NCBI GenBank assembly: GCA_022826485.1
Contig: JAJDUU010000025.1
Span: 113,803 to 177,802, forward strand
Reading direction: 5' to 3'
Source of the DNA: Chloroflexota bacterium
Lineage (GTDB): Bacteria > Chloroflexota > UBA11872
Length of the DNA stretch: 64,000 nt
The notes under the pieces were generated by a model that was given only the letters and a program-made list of their open reading frames with translations, was not told where the DNA came from and searched no databases. The position numbers were made by a program, and so were the translations under genes. Below, one piece after another: positions 17,092-25,212 of the stretch. Every line of letters begins with the position of its first letter. The first letter of the stretch is position 1.

Positions 17092-19988
17092 TGCGTGAGC
17101 GCCTGTCGCCTCCCGCGGGCAGCCGCATCGACCGCTCCCGGCCCGTGGCGTTCGAGTTCGAAGGCCGCGCCTTCACCGGCTACGCCGGCGACACCATTGC
17201 CAGCGCCCTGGCGGCGAACGGCGCGTGGTGCCTGTCGCGCTCGTTCAAGCTGCATCGCCCGCGCGGATCGTTCGGCTTCGCCGGTGACGAGGCCGGCGCC
17301 CTGGTCCAACTCGAATCCGAGCCAAACGTCCAGGCCGACACGCGCGCGGTCGAACCGGGCCTGCGAGTGCAGGCGCAAAACACCGTCGGCGGCCTCGAGA
17401 GGGACCAGGCGGCGCTGCTGGGGCGCTTCGAGCGCTTCCTGCCCGTGGGGTTCTACTACAAGGCCTTCTACAAACCGCGCGGCGTCTGGAACTGGTGGGA
17501 GAAGATCATCCGCCGCACGGCCGGCCTCGGGCGGGTCGATCGAAGCTGGACGCCCGAATACTTCGACAAGGCATACGCACATTGCGACGTTGCGGTCATC
17601 GGCGGCGGCGCGGCGGGCCTGGCCGCCGCCGCCGCGTGCGGCGATCAGGGGCTCGACGTGCTGCTCATCGAGCGTGAGCCGGAGCTCGGCGGCTGGCTGA
17701 CCTACGGTCGTCGGAAATCGGCGGACAGAACGCTCGATGACCTGCGCCGGCGCGTTCAAGCCCTGACATCCGTGCGGGTGATGACGTCCGCCACCTGCAC
17801 CGGCTGGTACGCCGACAACTGGCTCGCTGTTTCGCAGGGCAATCGCCTGCACAAGGTCCGCGCCAGGGCCGTCATCGCCTGCACCGGCGGCACGAGCCAG
17901 CCGGCCGTGTTCCGCAACAACGATCTGCCGGGCATCGTGTCGGCGGCCGCGGCGCAGCGCCTGATCCGGCACTACGGGGTGCGGCCGGGTCTGCGCGCCG
18001 TGGTGCTCACGACCGGCGATGAGGGCTACGCCGCGGCGCTGGACCTGGCCGAGCACGGCACCGACGTGGCCGCCGTGGTCGACTGCCGCCCGGACCCGCC
18101 GGCCGGCCCGATGGCGTCCCAAGCCGAGGCGCGCGGGCATCGGATTCTGTCCGGACACACCGTGCGCGAGGCCCGGCGCGACTCGCAGCGCTTGCAGATC
18201 GGCGGCGTGCTGGTGACGCGAGTCACCGGACCCGGCGCCTGCGCCGCCGACGGAGAAGAGCTCGACTGCGACCTGCTGGTCGTTGCGGCGGGCGTGGCGC
18301 CTGCGGGCGGACTGCTGGCCCAGGCAGGCGCGAAATTCCGGCCCAGCGGGCGCGGGGCCGTACCGCGTCTGGAGTCGCTGCCGGCTCACGCATACGCCGC
18401 GGGAGTCGCGGCGGGCGCATCCACGGTGGAAGAGGCCCTGGCGCAAGGCGAACAGGCCGGCCTGGCGGCCGCCGCGGACCTGTCCGGCTCCGCCGCCGCT
18501 GCCCCGGCGATCGCCGCTCGACCCGCTGCCGCTGAACCTACCGTGTCGTGGCCGGTGTTCCCGCACCCGGACGGCCACGAGTTCGTGGACCTCGACGAGG
18601 ACGTGACCGTGCGCGAGATCGAGGACGCCCTGGCGGAGGGTTACGAGGACATCGAGCTCCTGAAGCGCTACTCAACCGTCGGCATGGGCCCGAGCCAGGG
18701 CCGCCTGTCCGCCATCGCGACGGCCGCCGTGACGGCGGCGGCTCAGGACTCCACGGCGGCTGCCGTCGGCGCCACCACCAACCGGCCGCCGTCCGTTCCC
18801 ACGCGATTCGGCCTGTTCGCGGGCCGCGGATTTCAGCCCGTGCGGCACACCCCCATGCAGGGCTGGCACGTCGACGCCGGCGCCCAGATGATGACCGCTG
18901 GCCTGTGGATGCGGCCGGCCTACTACGGGCCTCCCGAGAAGCGCGCGGACGCGATCGCCGACGAGGTCTTGGCCGTGCGTCGCGCCGTGGGCCTGATCGA
19001 TGTCTCCACGCTCGGCGGGTTCGAGATTCGCGGGCCCGACGCGCTGGAGTTCCTCGAACGCGCCTATACCCCCTCGTTCCGTCGATTGCGGGTCGGCCGC
19101 ACTCGCTACGCCCTGCTGACCGATGAGCAAGGGGTGGTGGTGGACGACGGCGTGGCGGCGAGACAGGGACCCGATCACTACTACGTGACGGCCAGCACGT
19201 CCGGTGCGGAGCAGCTCTATCCCCTGCTGCTCTGGTACCAGGCGCAGTGGCAGCTCGACGTCGATATCGCCGACGTCACCTCGGCCTACGGCGCCATCAA
19301 CATCGCCGGTCCCCAGGCCCGGCGCGTCCTGGAGAAGCTGGGAATCGACATCGGCCTGTCACCCGAGGCGTGCCCCTATCTCGCCGCGCGCACCGGGAAG
19401 CTGGCGGGTGTGGACGTGCGCCTGCTGCGGATCGGCTTCGTGGGAGAGCTGGGCTACGAGATCCACCCGCCCGCGTCGCAGAGCCTGGGGCTGTGGCAGG
19501 CGCTGATCGACGCCGGACGTGACTACGGCATCCGCCCGTTCGGCGTGGAGGCCCAGCGCGTCCTGCGGCTCGAAAAGGGCCACGTGATCGTCACCCAGGA
19601 CACCGACGGTCTCACCCACCCGCACGAGGTCGACCTGGGTTGGGCCCTGGGCCGCCGCAAGCCGTTCTTCGTCGGCAAGCGCTCGATCGAAATCCTGCGT
19701 GAGAAGGGCCTTTCGCGCCGGCTGGTTGGCTACGCCGTGCCCGACCGCCGCGCCGCCGTGCCCGACGAAGGTCACCTCGTGGTACGGGATGGCGAAATCA
19801 CCGGTCGCGTGACGTCGTCGGCCTGGTCGCCCGTCCTCGATCAAGCCATCGGGCTGGCCTACGTGGCGCCCGATCAGGCCGAGGTTGGAAGCGTCATCAC
19901 GATCAAGGCGGCGCGGGGCCGGCTGGTCGAGGCCGAGGTCGTGCGGCTGCCGTTCTACGACCCCGAAAACCTCCGGCAGGCCATCTAG
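17091..19988 (+). CDS. mgdC: Sarcosine-oxidase-alpha-like large subunit, probable N-methylglutamate dehydrogenase subunit C
   Basis: A 965-residue subunit with the full alpha architecture: an N-terminal 2Fe-2S-ferredoxin-like fold (FEFEGRAFTGYAGDTIASAL near 23-42), a central FAD/NAD domain beginning CDVAVIGGGAAGLAAAAAC near 165, and a C-terminal folate-binding aminomethyltransferase (GcvT-like) domain from about residue 600. In this enzyme class the last domain passes the methyl carbon to tetrahydrofolate, so the product may be 5,10-methylene-tetrahydrofolate plus glutamate. The start overlaps the previous stop by one base. Length matches the family. Confidence 0.85.
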   Translation: MRERLSPPAGSRIDRSRPVAFEFEGRAFTGYAGDTIASALAANGAWCLSRSFKLHRPRGSFGFAGDEAGALVQLESEPNVQADTRAVEPGLRVQAQNTVGGLERDQAALLGRFERFLPVGFYYKAFYKPRGVWNWWEKIIRRTAGLGRVDRSWTPEYFDKAYAHCDVAVIGGGAAGLAAAAACGDQGLDVLLIEREPELGGWLTYGRRKSADRTLDDLRRRVQALTSVRVMTSATCTGWYADNWLAVSQGNRLHKVRARAVIACTGGTSQPAVFRNNDLPGIVSAAAAQRLIRHYGVRPGLRAVVLTTGDEGYAAALDLAEHGTDVAAVVDCRPDPPAGPMASQAEARGHRILSGHTVREARRDSQRLQIGGVLVTRVTGPGACAADGEELDCDLLVVAAGVAPAGGLLAQAGAKFRPSGRGAVPRLESLPAHAYAAGVAAGASTVEEALAQGEQAGLAAAADLSGSAAAAPAIAARPAAAEPTVSWPVFPHPDGHEFVDLDEDVTVREIEDALAEGYEDIELLKRYSTVGMGPSQGRLSAIATAAVTAAAQDSTAAAVGATTNRPPSVPTRFGLFAGRGFQPVRHTPMQGWHVDAGAQMMTAGLWMRPAYYGPPEKRADAIADEVLAVRRAVGLIDVSTLGGFEIRGPDALEFLERAYTPSFRRLRVGRTRYALLTDEQGVVVDDGVAARQGPDHYYVTASTSGAEQLYPLLLWYQAQWQLDVDIADVTSAYGAINIAGPQARRVLEKLGIDIGLSPEACPYLAARTGKLAGVDVRLLRIGFVGELGYEIHPPASQSLGLWQALIDAGRDYGIRPFGVEAQRVLRLEKGHVIVTQDTDGLTHPHEVDLGWALGRRKPFFVGKRSIEILREKGLSRRLVGYAVPDRRAAVPDEGHLVVRDGEITGRVTSSAWSPVLDQAIGLAYVAPDQAEVGSVITIKAARGRLVEAEVVRLPFYDPENLRQAI

Positions 19989-19990
19989 CC

Positions 19991-20683
19991 ATGGTCTCCC
20001 CACGCAGCCCGATTCAAAACGCCTTGCAAGCCGCCGGTGCGGTATTCGGTGAGCATTCCGGCGTGACCGCCGTGACCGACTTCGGCGCTCCCATCGGGGA
20101 GGCCGCCGCGGCTCGACGGCTGGGCTTGGCCGATCTCTCGCCGCTGCCGCGCGTCGGTTTCCGGGGTCCCGGGGCCCGCGACTGGCTGACCGCGCAGGGC
20201 GTTGAGCTGCCGGACGAGCCCAATCAAGCTCGCACGCAAACAGACGGCGCGATCGCGATCACGCGCTCCTGGACCGAGGTGCTGGTGCTCGGGCGGATTC
20301 AAGAGGCCGACAGCCTTTGCGCCCGTCTGGCAGCGGGCGCGGCGGACGCCCACTGTGCCCGCGCCTATTCGCTGCCGCGGTTCGACGGGATGTTCTGGTT
20401 CGCGCTCACGGGCGCGTCGGCCGCCGACTGCCTGGCCAAGCTGTGCGGCGTGGACATGCGCGAGCCGGCCTTCCCCGTCGGTTCGGTTGCGCAGACGTCG
20501 CTCGCTCGACTCAATGCGGTCATCGTGCACGTTGACGTCGGCGAAGCGCCGTTGTTCCACCTGCTCGGCGACAGCGCCTCGGCCGACTACGCTTGGACCT
20601 CGCTCCTCGATGCGATGCAGGAGTTCGGCGGGAGGCCCGTGGGACTGCGGGTGCTGCACGCGCTGGCCCGTGAATTCAAGTAG
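19991..20683 (+). CDS. mgdD: Sarcosine-oxidase-gamma-like subunit, probable N-methylglutamate dehydrogenase subunit D
   Basis: A 230-residue subunit of the SoxG type, a small relative of the GcvT fold. The pattern ARRLGLADLSPLPRVGFRGPGA near 40-60 and the late segment SLARLNAVIVHVD followed by FHLLGDSASADYAW match the family. It begins 2 bp after the large subunit stop. It completes a four-subunit dehydrogenase, and a 56-bp gap leads to the synthase genes. Confidence 0.8.
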   Translation: MVSPRSPIQNALQAAGAVFGEHSGVTAVTDFGAPIGEAAAARRLGLADLSPLPRVGFRGPGARDWLTAQGVELPDEPNQARTQTDGAIAITRSWTEVLVLGRIQEADSLCARLAAGAADAHCARAYSLPRFDGMFWFALTGASAADCLAKLCGVDMREPAFPVGSVAQTSLARLNAVIVHVDVGEAPLFHLLGDSASADYAWTSLLDAMQEFGGRPVGLRVLHALAREFK

Positions 20684-20739
20684 CATCGCGGGTTGCGCAA
20701 CGGCCCATCCGGGCCACGGCTGATCGGGACCTTCGCCAC

Positions 20740-21639
20740 ATGTGCGGCATCGTTGGACTCTTCCTGAAGCAGGAATCGTTGGAGCCTACGCTGGGCGAGT
20801 GGCTCGAGCCGATGCTCGTCGCCATGGCCGATCGCGGCCCCGATAGCGCCGGCTTCGCCATCTATCACGATCCCGCCCCCGACGGCGCGCTCAAGCTGAC
20901 GCTCTATCACCCCGACGCCGGCTTCGACTGGGAAGCCGTCGCGGAAGGTCTCGGCACGGAGTTTGCCGGGAATGTCGAGTTGCACGTGCGCGTGACGCAT
21001 GCCGTGATCGTGATCAACGCCACGGAAGCCGAGGCGCGCGCCTGGCTGCGACGGCACTGCCCGGACGTGCGCATCACCAGCGTCGGCGCCGCAATCGAGA
21101 TCTACAAGGAAAAGGGCCTTCCCGACGACGTGGCCGAGAGCTACGCCATACGCCACATGACCGGCTCGCACGCGTTGGCGCACACCCGCATGGCCACTGA
21201 AAGCGCCGTGACCACCGAGCACTCGCACCCGTTCTCGACCGGGCGCGACCTGTGCCTGGTGCACAACGGCTCGCTCTCGAACCACAACCGGCTGCGCAGC
21301 GAGCTCGAGCGCCACGGCATGACCTTTCAGACCGACAACGACAGCGAGGTCGCCGCCGGCTATCTCACGCATCGCATGGCCGAGGGCGCATCGCTCGAAG
21401 AGGCGCTGGAATCGAGCCTGGACGACCTCGACGGTTTCTTCACGTTTGCCATCGGCACCCGCGACGGATTCGCCGTGCTCCGGGACGGCATCGCCTGCAA
21501 GCCGGCGGTGCTGGCCGAAACCGACCAGTGGGTGGCCATGGCGTCCGAGTACCGCTCCATCGCCCACCTGCCCGGCGCATCCACCGCGCAGATCTGGGAG
21601 CCGGCCCCGGCGACGGTCTATGCCTGGTCGCGCAACTGA
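20740..21639 (+). CDS. mgsA: Class II glutamine amidotransferase, probable N-methylglutamate synthase subunit A
   Basis: A 299-residue Ntn-type amidotransferase. It begins MCGIVGLF, so Cys2 becomes the N-terminal nucleophile after Met removal. The substrate-pocket blocks DRGPDSAGFA, HTRMATESAV, and LVHNGSLSNHNRLR with DNDSEV are all present. In the three-part N-methylglutamate synthase this subunit is the homologue of the amidotransferase domain of glutamate synthase. The separate gene followed directly by GXGXG and FMN-type genes is the known mgsABC arrangement. Confidence 0.85.
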   Translation: MCGIVGLFLKQESLEPTLGEWLEPMLVAMADRGPDSAGFAIYHDPAPDGALKLTLYHPDAGFDWEAVAEGLGTEFAGNVELHVRVTHAVIVINATEAEARAWLRRHCPDVRITSVGAAIEIYKEKGLPDDVAESYAIRHMTGSHALAHTRMATESAVTTEHSHPFSTGRDLCLVHNGSLSNHNRLRSELERHGMTFQTDNDSEVAAGYLTHRMAEGASLEEALESSLDDLDGFFTFAIGTRDGFAVLRDGIACKPAVLAETDQWVAMASEYRSIAHLPGASTAQIWEPAPATVYAWSRN

Positions 21640-21643
21640 CCGG

Positions 21644-22327
21644 ATGATCACCGTCGATCTCAACGGCGTTGACATCCGCGAGTTGAATCAACGCCTCCAC
21701 GATCTGAACGGCGACGACGGGCGGTCCCCGTGGCGCATCGTCGGACCCGATGGGCGGCACTCGATCGCCGTGGGGCTCAACGCGCCGTTGTCCGTGGTCG
21801 TCGAAGGCCACGTGGGCTACTACTGCGCCGGCATGAACAAGCTGGCGGACATCACCGTGAACGGCCACGCCGGTCCGGGTCTGGCCGAGAACATGATGTC
21901 CGGCACCGTGCGCGTCACCGGCAACGCCAGCCAGGGAGCCGGCGCCTCGGCGCACGGCGGCCTGCTGGTGATCGAGGGCGACGCCAGCTCCCGCTGTGGC
22001 ATCTCGCTCAAGGGCGGCAACGTCGTCGTGGGCGGCTCGGTCGGGCATATGAGCGCGTTCATGGCGCAGGCGGGCCGCCTGGTCGTGTGCGGCGATGCCG
22101 GCGTGGGACTCGGCGACTCGATCTATGAGGCCGAACTCTACGTCGCGGGATCGGTCGCTGGGCTGGGCGCGGATTGCGTCGAGAAGGATGTGACCGACGA
22201 CCACCGTTCCCGTCTCGCCGAGTTGCTGCGCCAGGCCGCGATTGATGCCGACGCCGGAGCGTTCCGCCGCTACGGCTCGGCCCGCACGCTCTATAACTTC
22301 CACGTCGACCACGCGGGGGCCTACTAG
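21644..22327 (+). CDS. mgsB: GXGXG-domain protein, probable N-methylglutamate synthase subunit B
   Basis: A 227-residue stand-alone version of the C-terminal beta-helix (GXGXG) domain of glutamate synthase. Repeated short turns with glycines run through the middle, for example GHVGYYCAGMNKLADITVNG, SGTVRVTGNASQGAGASAHG and SSRCGISLKGGNVVVGGSVG. The ATG at 21644 starts 4 bp after the amidotransferase stop, and its stop overlaps the next GTG by one base. It has no catalytic residues of its own and should join the other two subunits. Confidence 0.85.
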   Translation: MITVDLNGVDIRELNQRLHDLNGDDGRSPWRIVGPDGRHSIAVGLNAPLSVVVEGHVGYYCAGMNKLADITVNGHAGPGLAENMMSGTVRVTGNASQGAGASAHGGLLVIEGDASSRCGISLKGGNVVVGGSVGHMSAFMAQAGRLVVCGDAGVGLGDSIYEAELYVAGSVAGLGADCVEKDVTDDHRSRLAELLRQAAIDADAGAFRRYGSARTLYNFHVDHAGAY

Positions 22328-23658
22328 TGGCCGAGACTCCCGAGGCCCCCGTCCTGCGCGAGTCCGCCACGTTTCCGCCGGAGACGATCGCTGAGATTCA
22401 GCGCGCCGCGTCCGAGGGCCTCTATGAGATTCGCGGCTGGGGCGCCAAGCGGCGGGTTCCCACCTTCGACGACCTGCTGTTGCTGGGCGCCTCGCTGTCG
22501 CGTTACCCACTGGAGGGCTACCGCGAGCGCTGCGACACCAACGTGACCCTGGGCACGCGCTTTGCCAAGCAGCCGATCGAGCTCAAGATTCCCGTCACCA
22601 TCGCGGGCATGAGCTTCGGGTCGCTCAGCGCCAACGCCAAGGAGGCGCTCGGCCTGGCCGCCACCGAGATGGGCACCAGCACCACCACGGGCGACGGCGG
22701 CATGACCGACGAGGAGCGCGTGGCGTCCAAGACGCTGGTCTACCAGGTACTGCCGTCGCGTTACGGGCTCAATCCCGACGACCTGCGGCGCGCCGACGCC
22801 ATCGAGATCGTCGTGGGCCAGGGCGCCAAGCCGGGCGGCGGCGGCATGCTGCTCGGGCTCAAGGTGAGCGACCGCGTGGCCGACATGCGCACGCTGCCGC
22901 CGGGCATCGACCAACGGAGCGCCAGCCGACATCCAGACTGGACCGGCCCCGACGACTTGACGATCAAGATTCGCGAGTTGCGCGAGATCACCGACTGGCA
23001 GAAGCCGATCTACGTGAAGATGGCCGCCACGCGCGTGCAATACGACGTTCAGCTAGCGGTCAAGGCCGGCGCGGACGTGATCGTCCTGGACGGCATGCAG
23101 GGCGGAACCGGCGCGACCCAGGACACCTTCATCGAGCACGTCGGCATCCCGACGCTGCCCGCGGTGCGCGTAGCCGCGGACACGCTACAGGAGCTGGGCA
23201 TGCATCGGAAGGTGCAGCTCATCGTGTCGGGCGGCGTTCGCAGTGGGGCCGACGTGGCCAAGGCGCTCGCGCTGGGCGCGGACGCGGTGTCCATCGGCGT
23301 CGCCGCGCTCGTGGCGCTCAACTGCAACCGGCCGCTGTACCTGGAGGACTACGCGGCGCTGGGCACGGCCCCCGGCTACTGTCACCACTGCCAGACGGGC
23401 CGCTGTCCGGTGGGCGTCACGACGCAGGACCCGGAGCTGGAGGCGCGGCTGGAACCCAAGGCCGCGGCCCGCCGGGTGCGCAACTACCTGTCGACCATGG
23501 TGCTCGAAGCCCAAACCTTGGCGCGAGCCTGCGGCAAGTCGCACATGCTCAATCTCGAGCCGGAGGACCTCGTGGCGTTGACTCCCGAAGCCGCCGCCAT
23601 GGCCCGTGTGCCGCTGGCCGGCACGAACTGGATCCCGGGGCTCGGAGCCTCCGACTAG
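22327..23658 (+). CDS. mgsC: FMN-binding glutamate-synthase-like protein, probable N-methylglutamate synthase subunit C
   Basis: A 443-residue protein equivalent to the FMN/iron-sulfur central domain of glutamate synthase. The FMN barrel signatures AGMSFGSLSANAKEAL and GQGAKPGGGGML and the flavin-phosphate region VSGGVRSGADVAKALALGADAV are present. Cysteines in YCHHCQTGRCPVGVTTQ provide an iron-sulfur cluster. The GTG start overlaps the preceding stop. With MgsA and MgsB it would make N-methylglutamate from glutamate, or gamma-glutamylmethylamide, and methylamine nitrogen. Confidence 0.85.
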   Translation: MAETPEAPVLRESATFPPETIAEIQRAASEGLYEIRGWGAKRRVPTFDDLLLLGASLSRYPLEGYRERCDTNVTLGTRFAKQPIELKIPVTIAGMSFGSLSANAKEALGLAATEMGTSTTTGDGGMTDEERVASKTLVYQVLPSRYGLNPDDLRRADAIEIVVGQGAKPGGGGMLLGLKVSDRVADMRTLPPGIDQRSASRHPDWTGPDDLTIKIRELREITDWQKPIYVKMAATRVQYDVQLAVKAGADVIVLDGMQGGTGATQDTFIEHVGIPTLPAVRVAADTLQELGMHRKVQLIVSGGVRSGADVAKALALGADAVSIGVAALVALNCNRPLYLEDYAALGTAPGYCHHCQTGRCPVGVTTQDPELEARLEPKAAARRVRNYLSTMVLEAQTLARACGKSHMLNLEPEDLVALTPEAAAMARVPLAGTNWIPGLGASD

Positions 23659-23742
23659 CCGCACTCAGCCCGAGCGTCCGGCAGCCGGCGCGCGTTTCGC
23701 GCTACCGTAAGCCTCGCTACCCGACCCGGCGCGTTTGCAGAG

Positions 23743-25059
23743 ATGGAGCATCGAATGGACCACGATCTGGCGGCCATGGTTCGCGACAAGGGCATGAAAT
23801 ACCTGCTCTTCAGCTTCACCGATCTGTTCGGCGTCATGCGCTCGAAGCTCGTGCCGGCCCATGCCGTCGAGGAGATGCAGGACGAGGGCGCCGGGTTCGC
23901 CGGATTCGCCGCCCACCTTGACATGACGCCCGCCGATCCCGACCTCTGGGCCGTGCCGGATCCGGCCAGCCTGATCCAGCTCCCCTGGCAGCCCGAGCTT
24001 GGCTGGGTGGCGACCAATCTGGTGATGAACGATGCGCCTGTGGGTCACGCGCCGCGCGTAGTGCTGAACCAAGTGATCGAGGCCGCCAGGGCTCGCGGCT
24101 TCCAGATGAAGTCTGGCGTCGAGTGCGAGTTTTTCCTGCTCGAGGCCGACGGCTCGGGCATCGCGGACGGGCAGGATACCCAGGACAAGCCCTGCTACGA
24201 CCAGATGGCGCTGCTGCGGCGCTATGAGCTCATCCGCGAAATCTGCGACGTGATGCACGAGCTTGGTTGGGGGCCGTATCAGAACGACCACGAGGACGCG
24301 AACGGTCAGTTCGAGATGAACTGGACCTACAGCGACGCGCTGACCACGGCCGACCGCCACGCCTTCTTCAAGTTCATGGTTCGTCACCTGGCCGAAAAGC
24401 AGGGACTGCGCGCCACGTTCATGCCCAAGCCGTTCACCCAACTCACCGGGAGCGGCTGCCACGTCCACTTCTCGCTATGGGACGCCGCGGGCGACACCAA
24501 CGTGTTCCTGGACGAGAGCGAGGAGATGGGCCTTTCCGAGACGGCCTATCACTTCCTGGGCGGCGTGCTGCACGCGGCGCCGGCCCTGGCCGCCATCACC
24601 AACCCCACCGTCAATAGCTACAAGCGCCTCAACGCGCCGACCACCACGTCCGGCTCGACATGGGCGCCGAACGCGATCAGCTACGCCGGCAACAACCGCA
24701 CCCACATGGTGCGCATTCCCGACGCCGGGCGGCTGGAGACCCGCCTACCCGACGGCGCCGCCAATCCCTATCTGCTGCAAGCCGCCCTGCTGGCCGCGGG
24801 GCTCGATGGGATCGAGCAGCGGCGCGACCCGGGCGAACGTCTCGACAACAACATGTACGAAGCCGGCGCCGACGTCGATGTCCCGCGACTGCCGTTGAAT
24901 CTGCTCGACGCGCTGCGGAACCTCGACGGCAGCTCGGTGATGCGCGCCGGGCTCGGCGATGAGCTGGTGAGCAGCTACGTGAGCCTGAAGATGGCCAATT
25001 GGCACGACTTCATGGGCCACACCAGCGAGTGGGAGCGCGCGAACACGCTGGATATCTAG
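23743..25059 (+). CDS. gmaS: Type III glutamine-synthetase-like enzyme, probable gamma-glutamylmethylamide synthetase
   Basis: A 438-residue glutamine-synthetase fold protein of the GlnT/type III group. Metal-binding and substrate blocks are readable: VECEFFLLE near 126-134, HEDANGQFEMNW near 183-194, FMPKPF near 226-231, GSGCHVHFSLW near 236-246 and NRTHMVRIPDAGRLETRLPDGAANPYL from about 319. A catalytic gene of this type next to mgs and mgd genes is usually gamma-glutamylmethylamide synthetase, which condenses methylamine with glutamate using ATP. It is the last gene of the cluster, 84 bp after mgsC. Ordinary glutamine synthesis cannot be excluded by sequence alone. Confidence 0.8.
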   Translation: MEHRMDHDLAAMVRDKGMKYLLFSFTDLFGVMRSKLVPAHAVEEMQDEGAGFAGFAAHLDMTPADPDLWAVPDPASLIQLPWQPELGWVATNLVMNDAPVGHAPRVVLNQVIEAARARGFQMKSGVECEFFLLEADGSGIADGQDTQDKPCYDQMALLRRYELIREICDVMHELGWGPYQNDHEDANGQFEMNWTYSDALTTADRHAFFKFMVRHLAEKQGLRATFMPKPFTQLTGSGCHVHFSLWDAAGDTNVFLDESEEMGLSETAYHFLGGVLHAAPALAAITNPTVNSYKRLNAPTTTSGSTWAPNAISYAGNNRTHMVRIPDAGRLETRLPDGAANPYLLQAALLAAGLDGIEQRRDPGERLDNNMYEAGADVDVPRLPLNLLDALRNLDGSSVMRAGLGDELVSSYVSLKMANWHDFMGHTSEWERANTLDI

Positions 25060-25101
25060 GAGGTCTCCTCCCCTGCGCGGGAGGCCTTGGTGTAGCCCCT
25101 T

Positions 25102-25129
25102 CGTCATTCCGGCGAAAGCCGGAATCCAG
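25102..25129. repeat. Dispersed palindromic repeat, short form
   Basis: Short copy of the element, CGTCATTCCGGCG-AAA-GCCGGAATCCAG. It lies 42 bp past the end of the methylamine cluster and before the convergent minus-strand gene. The inverted arms could form a hairpin in the transcript. Confidence 0.9.
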
Positions 25130-25212
25130 TGGCCCTTGAAGCTGGTTACCCATCAGTGGGGACAGTTCGCCAACCGACCCTAGCGGACTATTGAAGGGTT
25201 GGCGTGCGCGGC

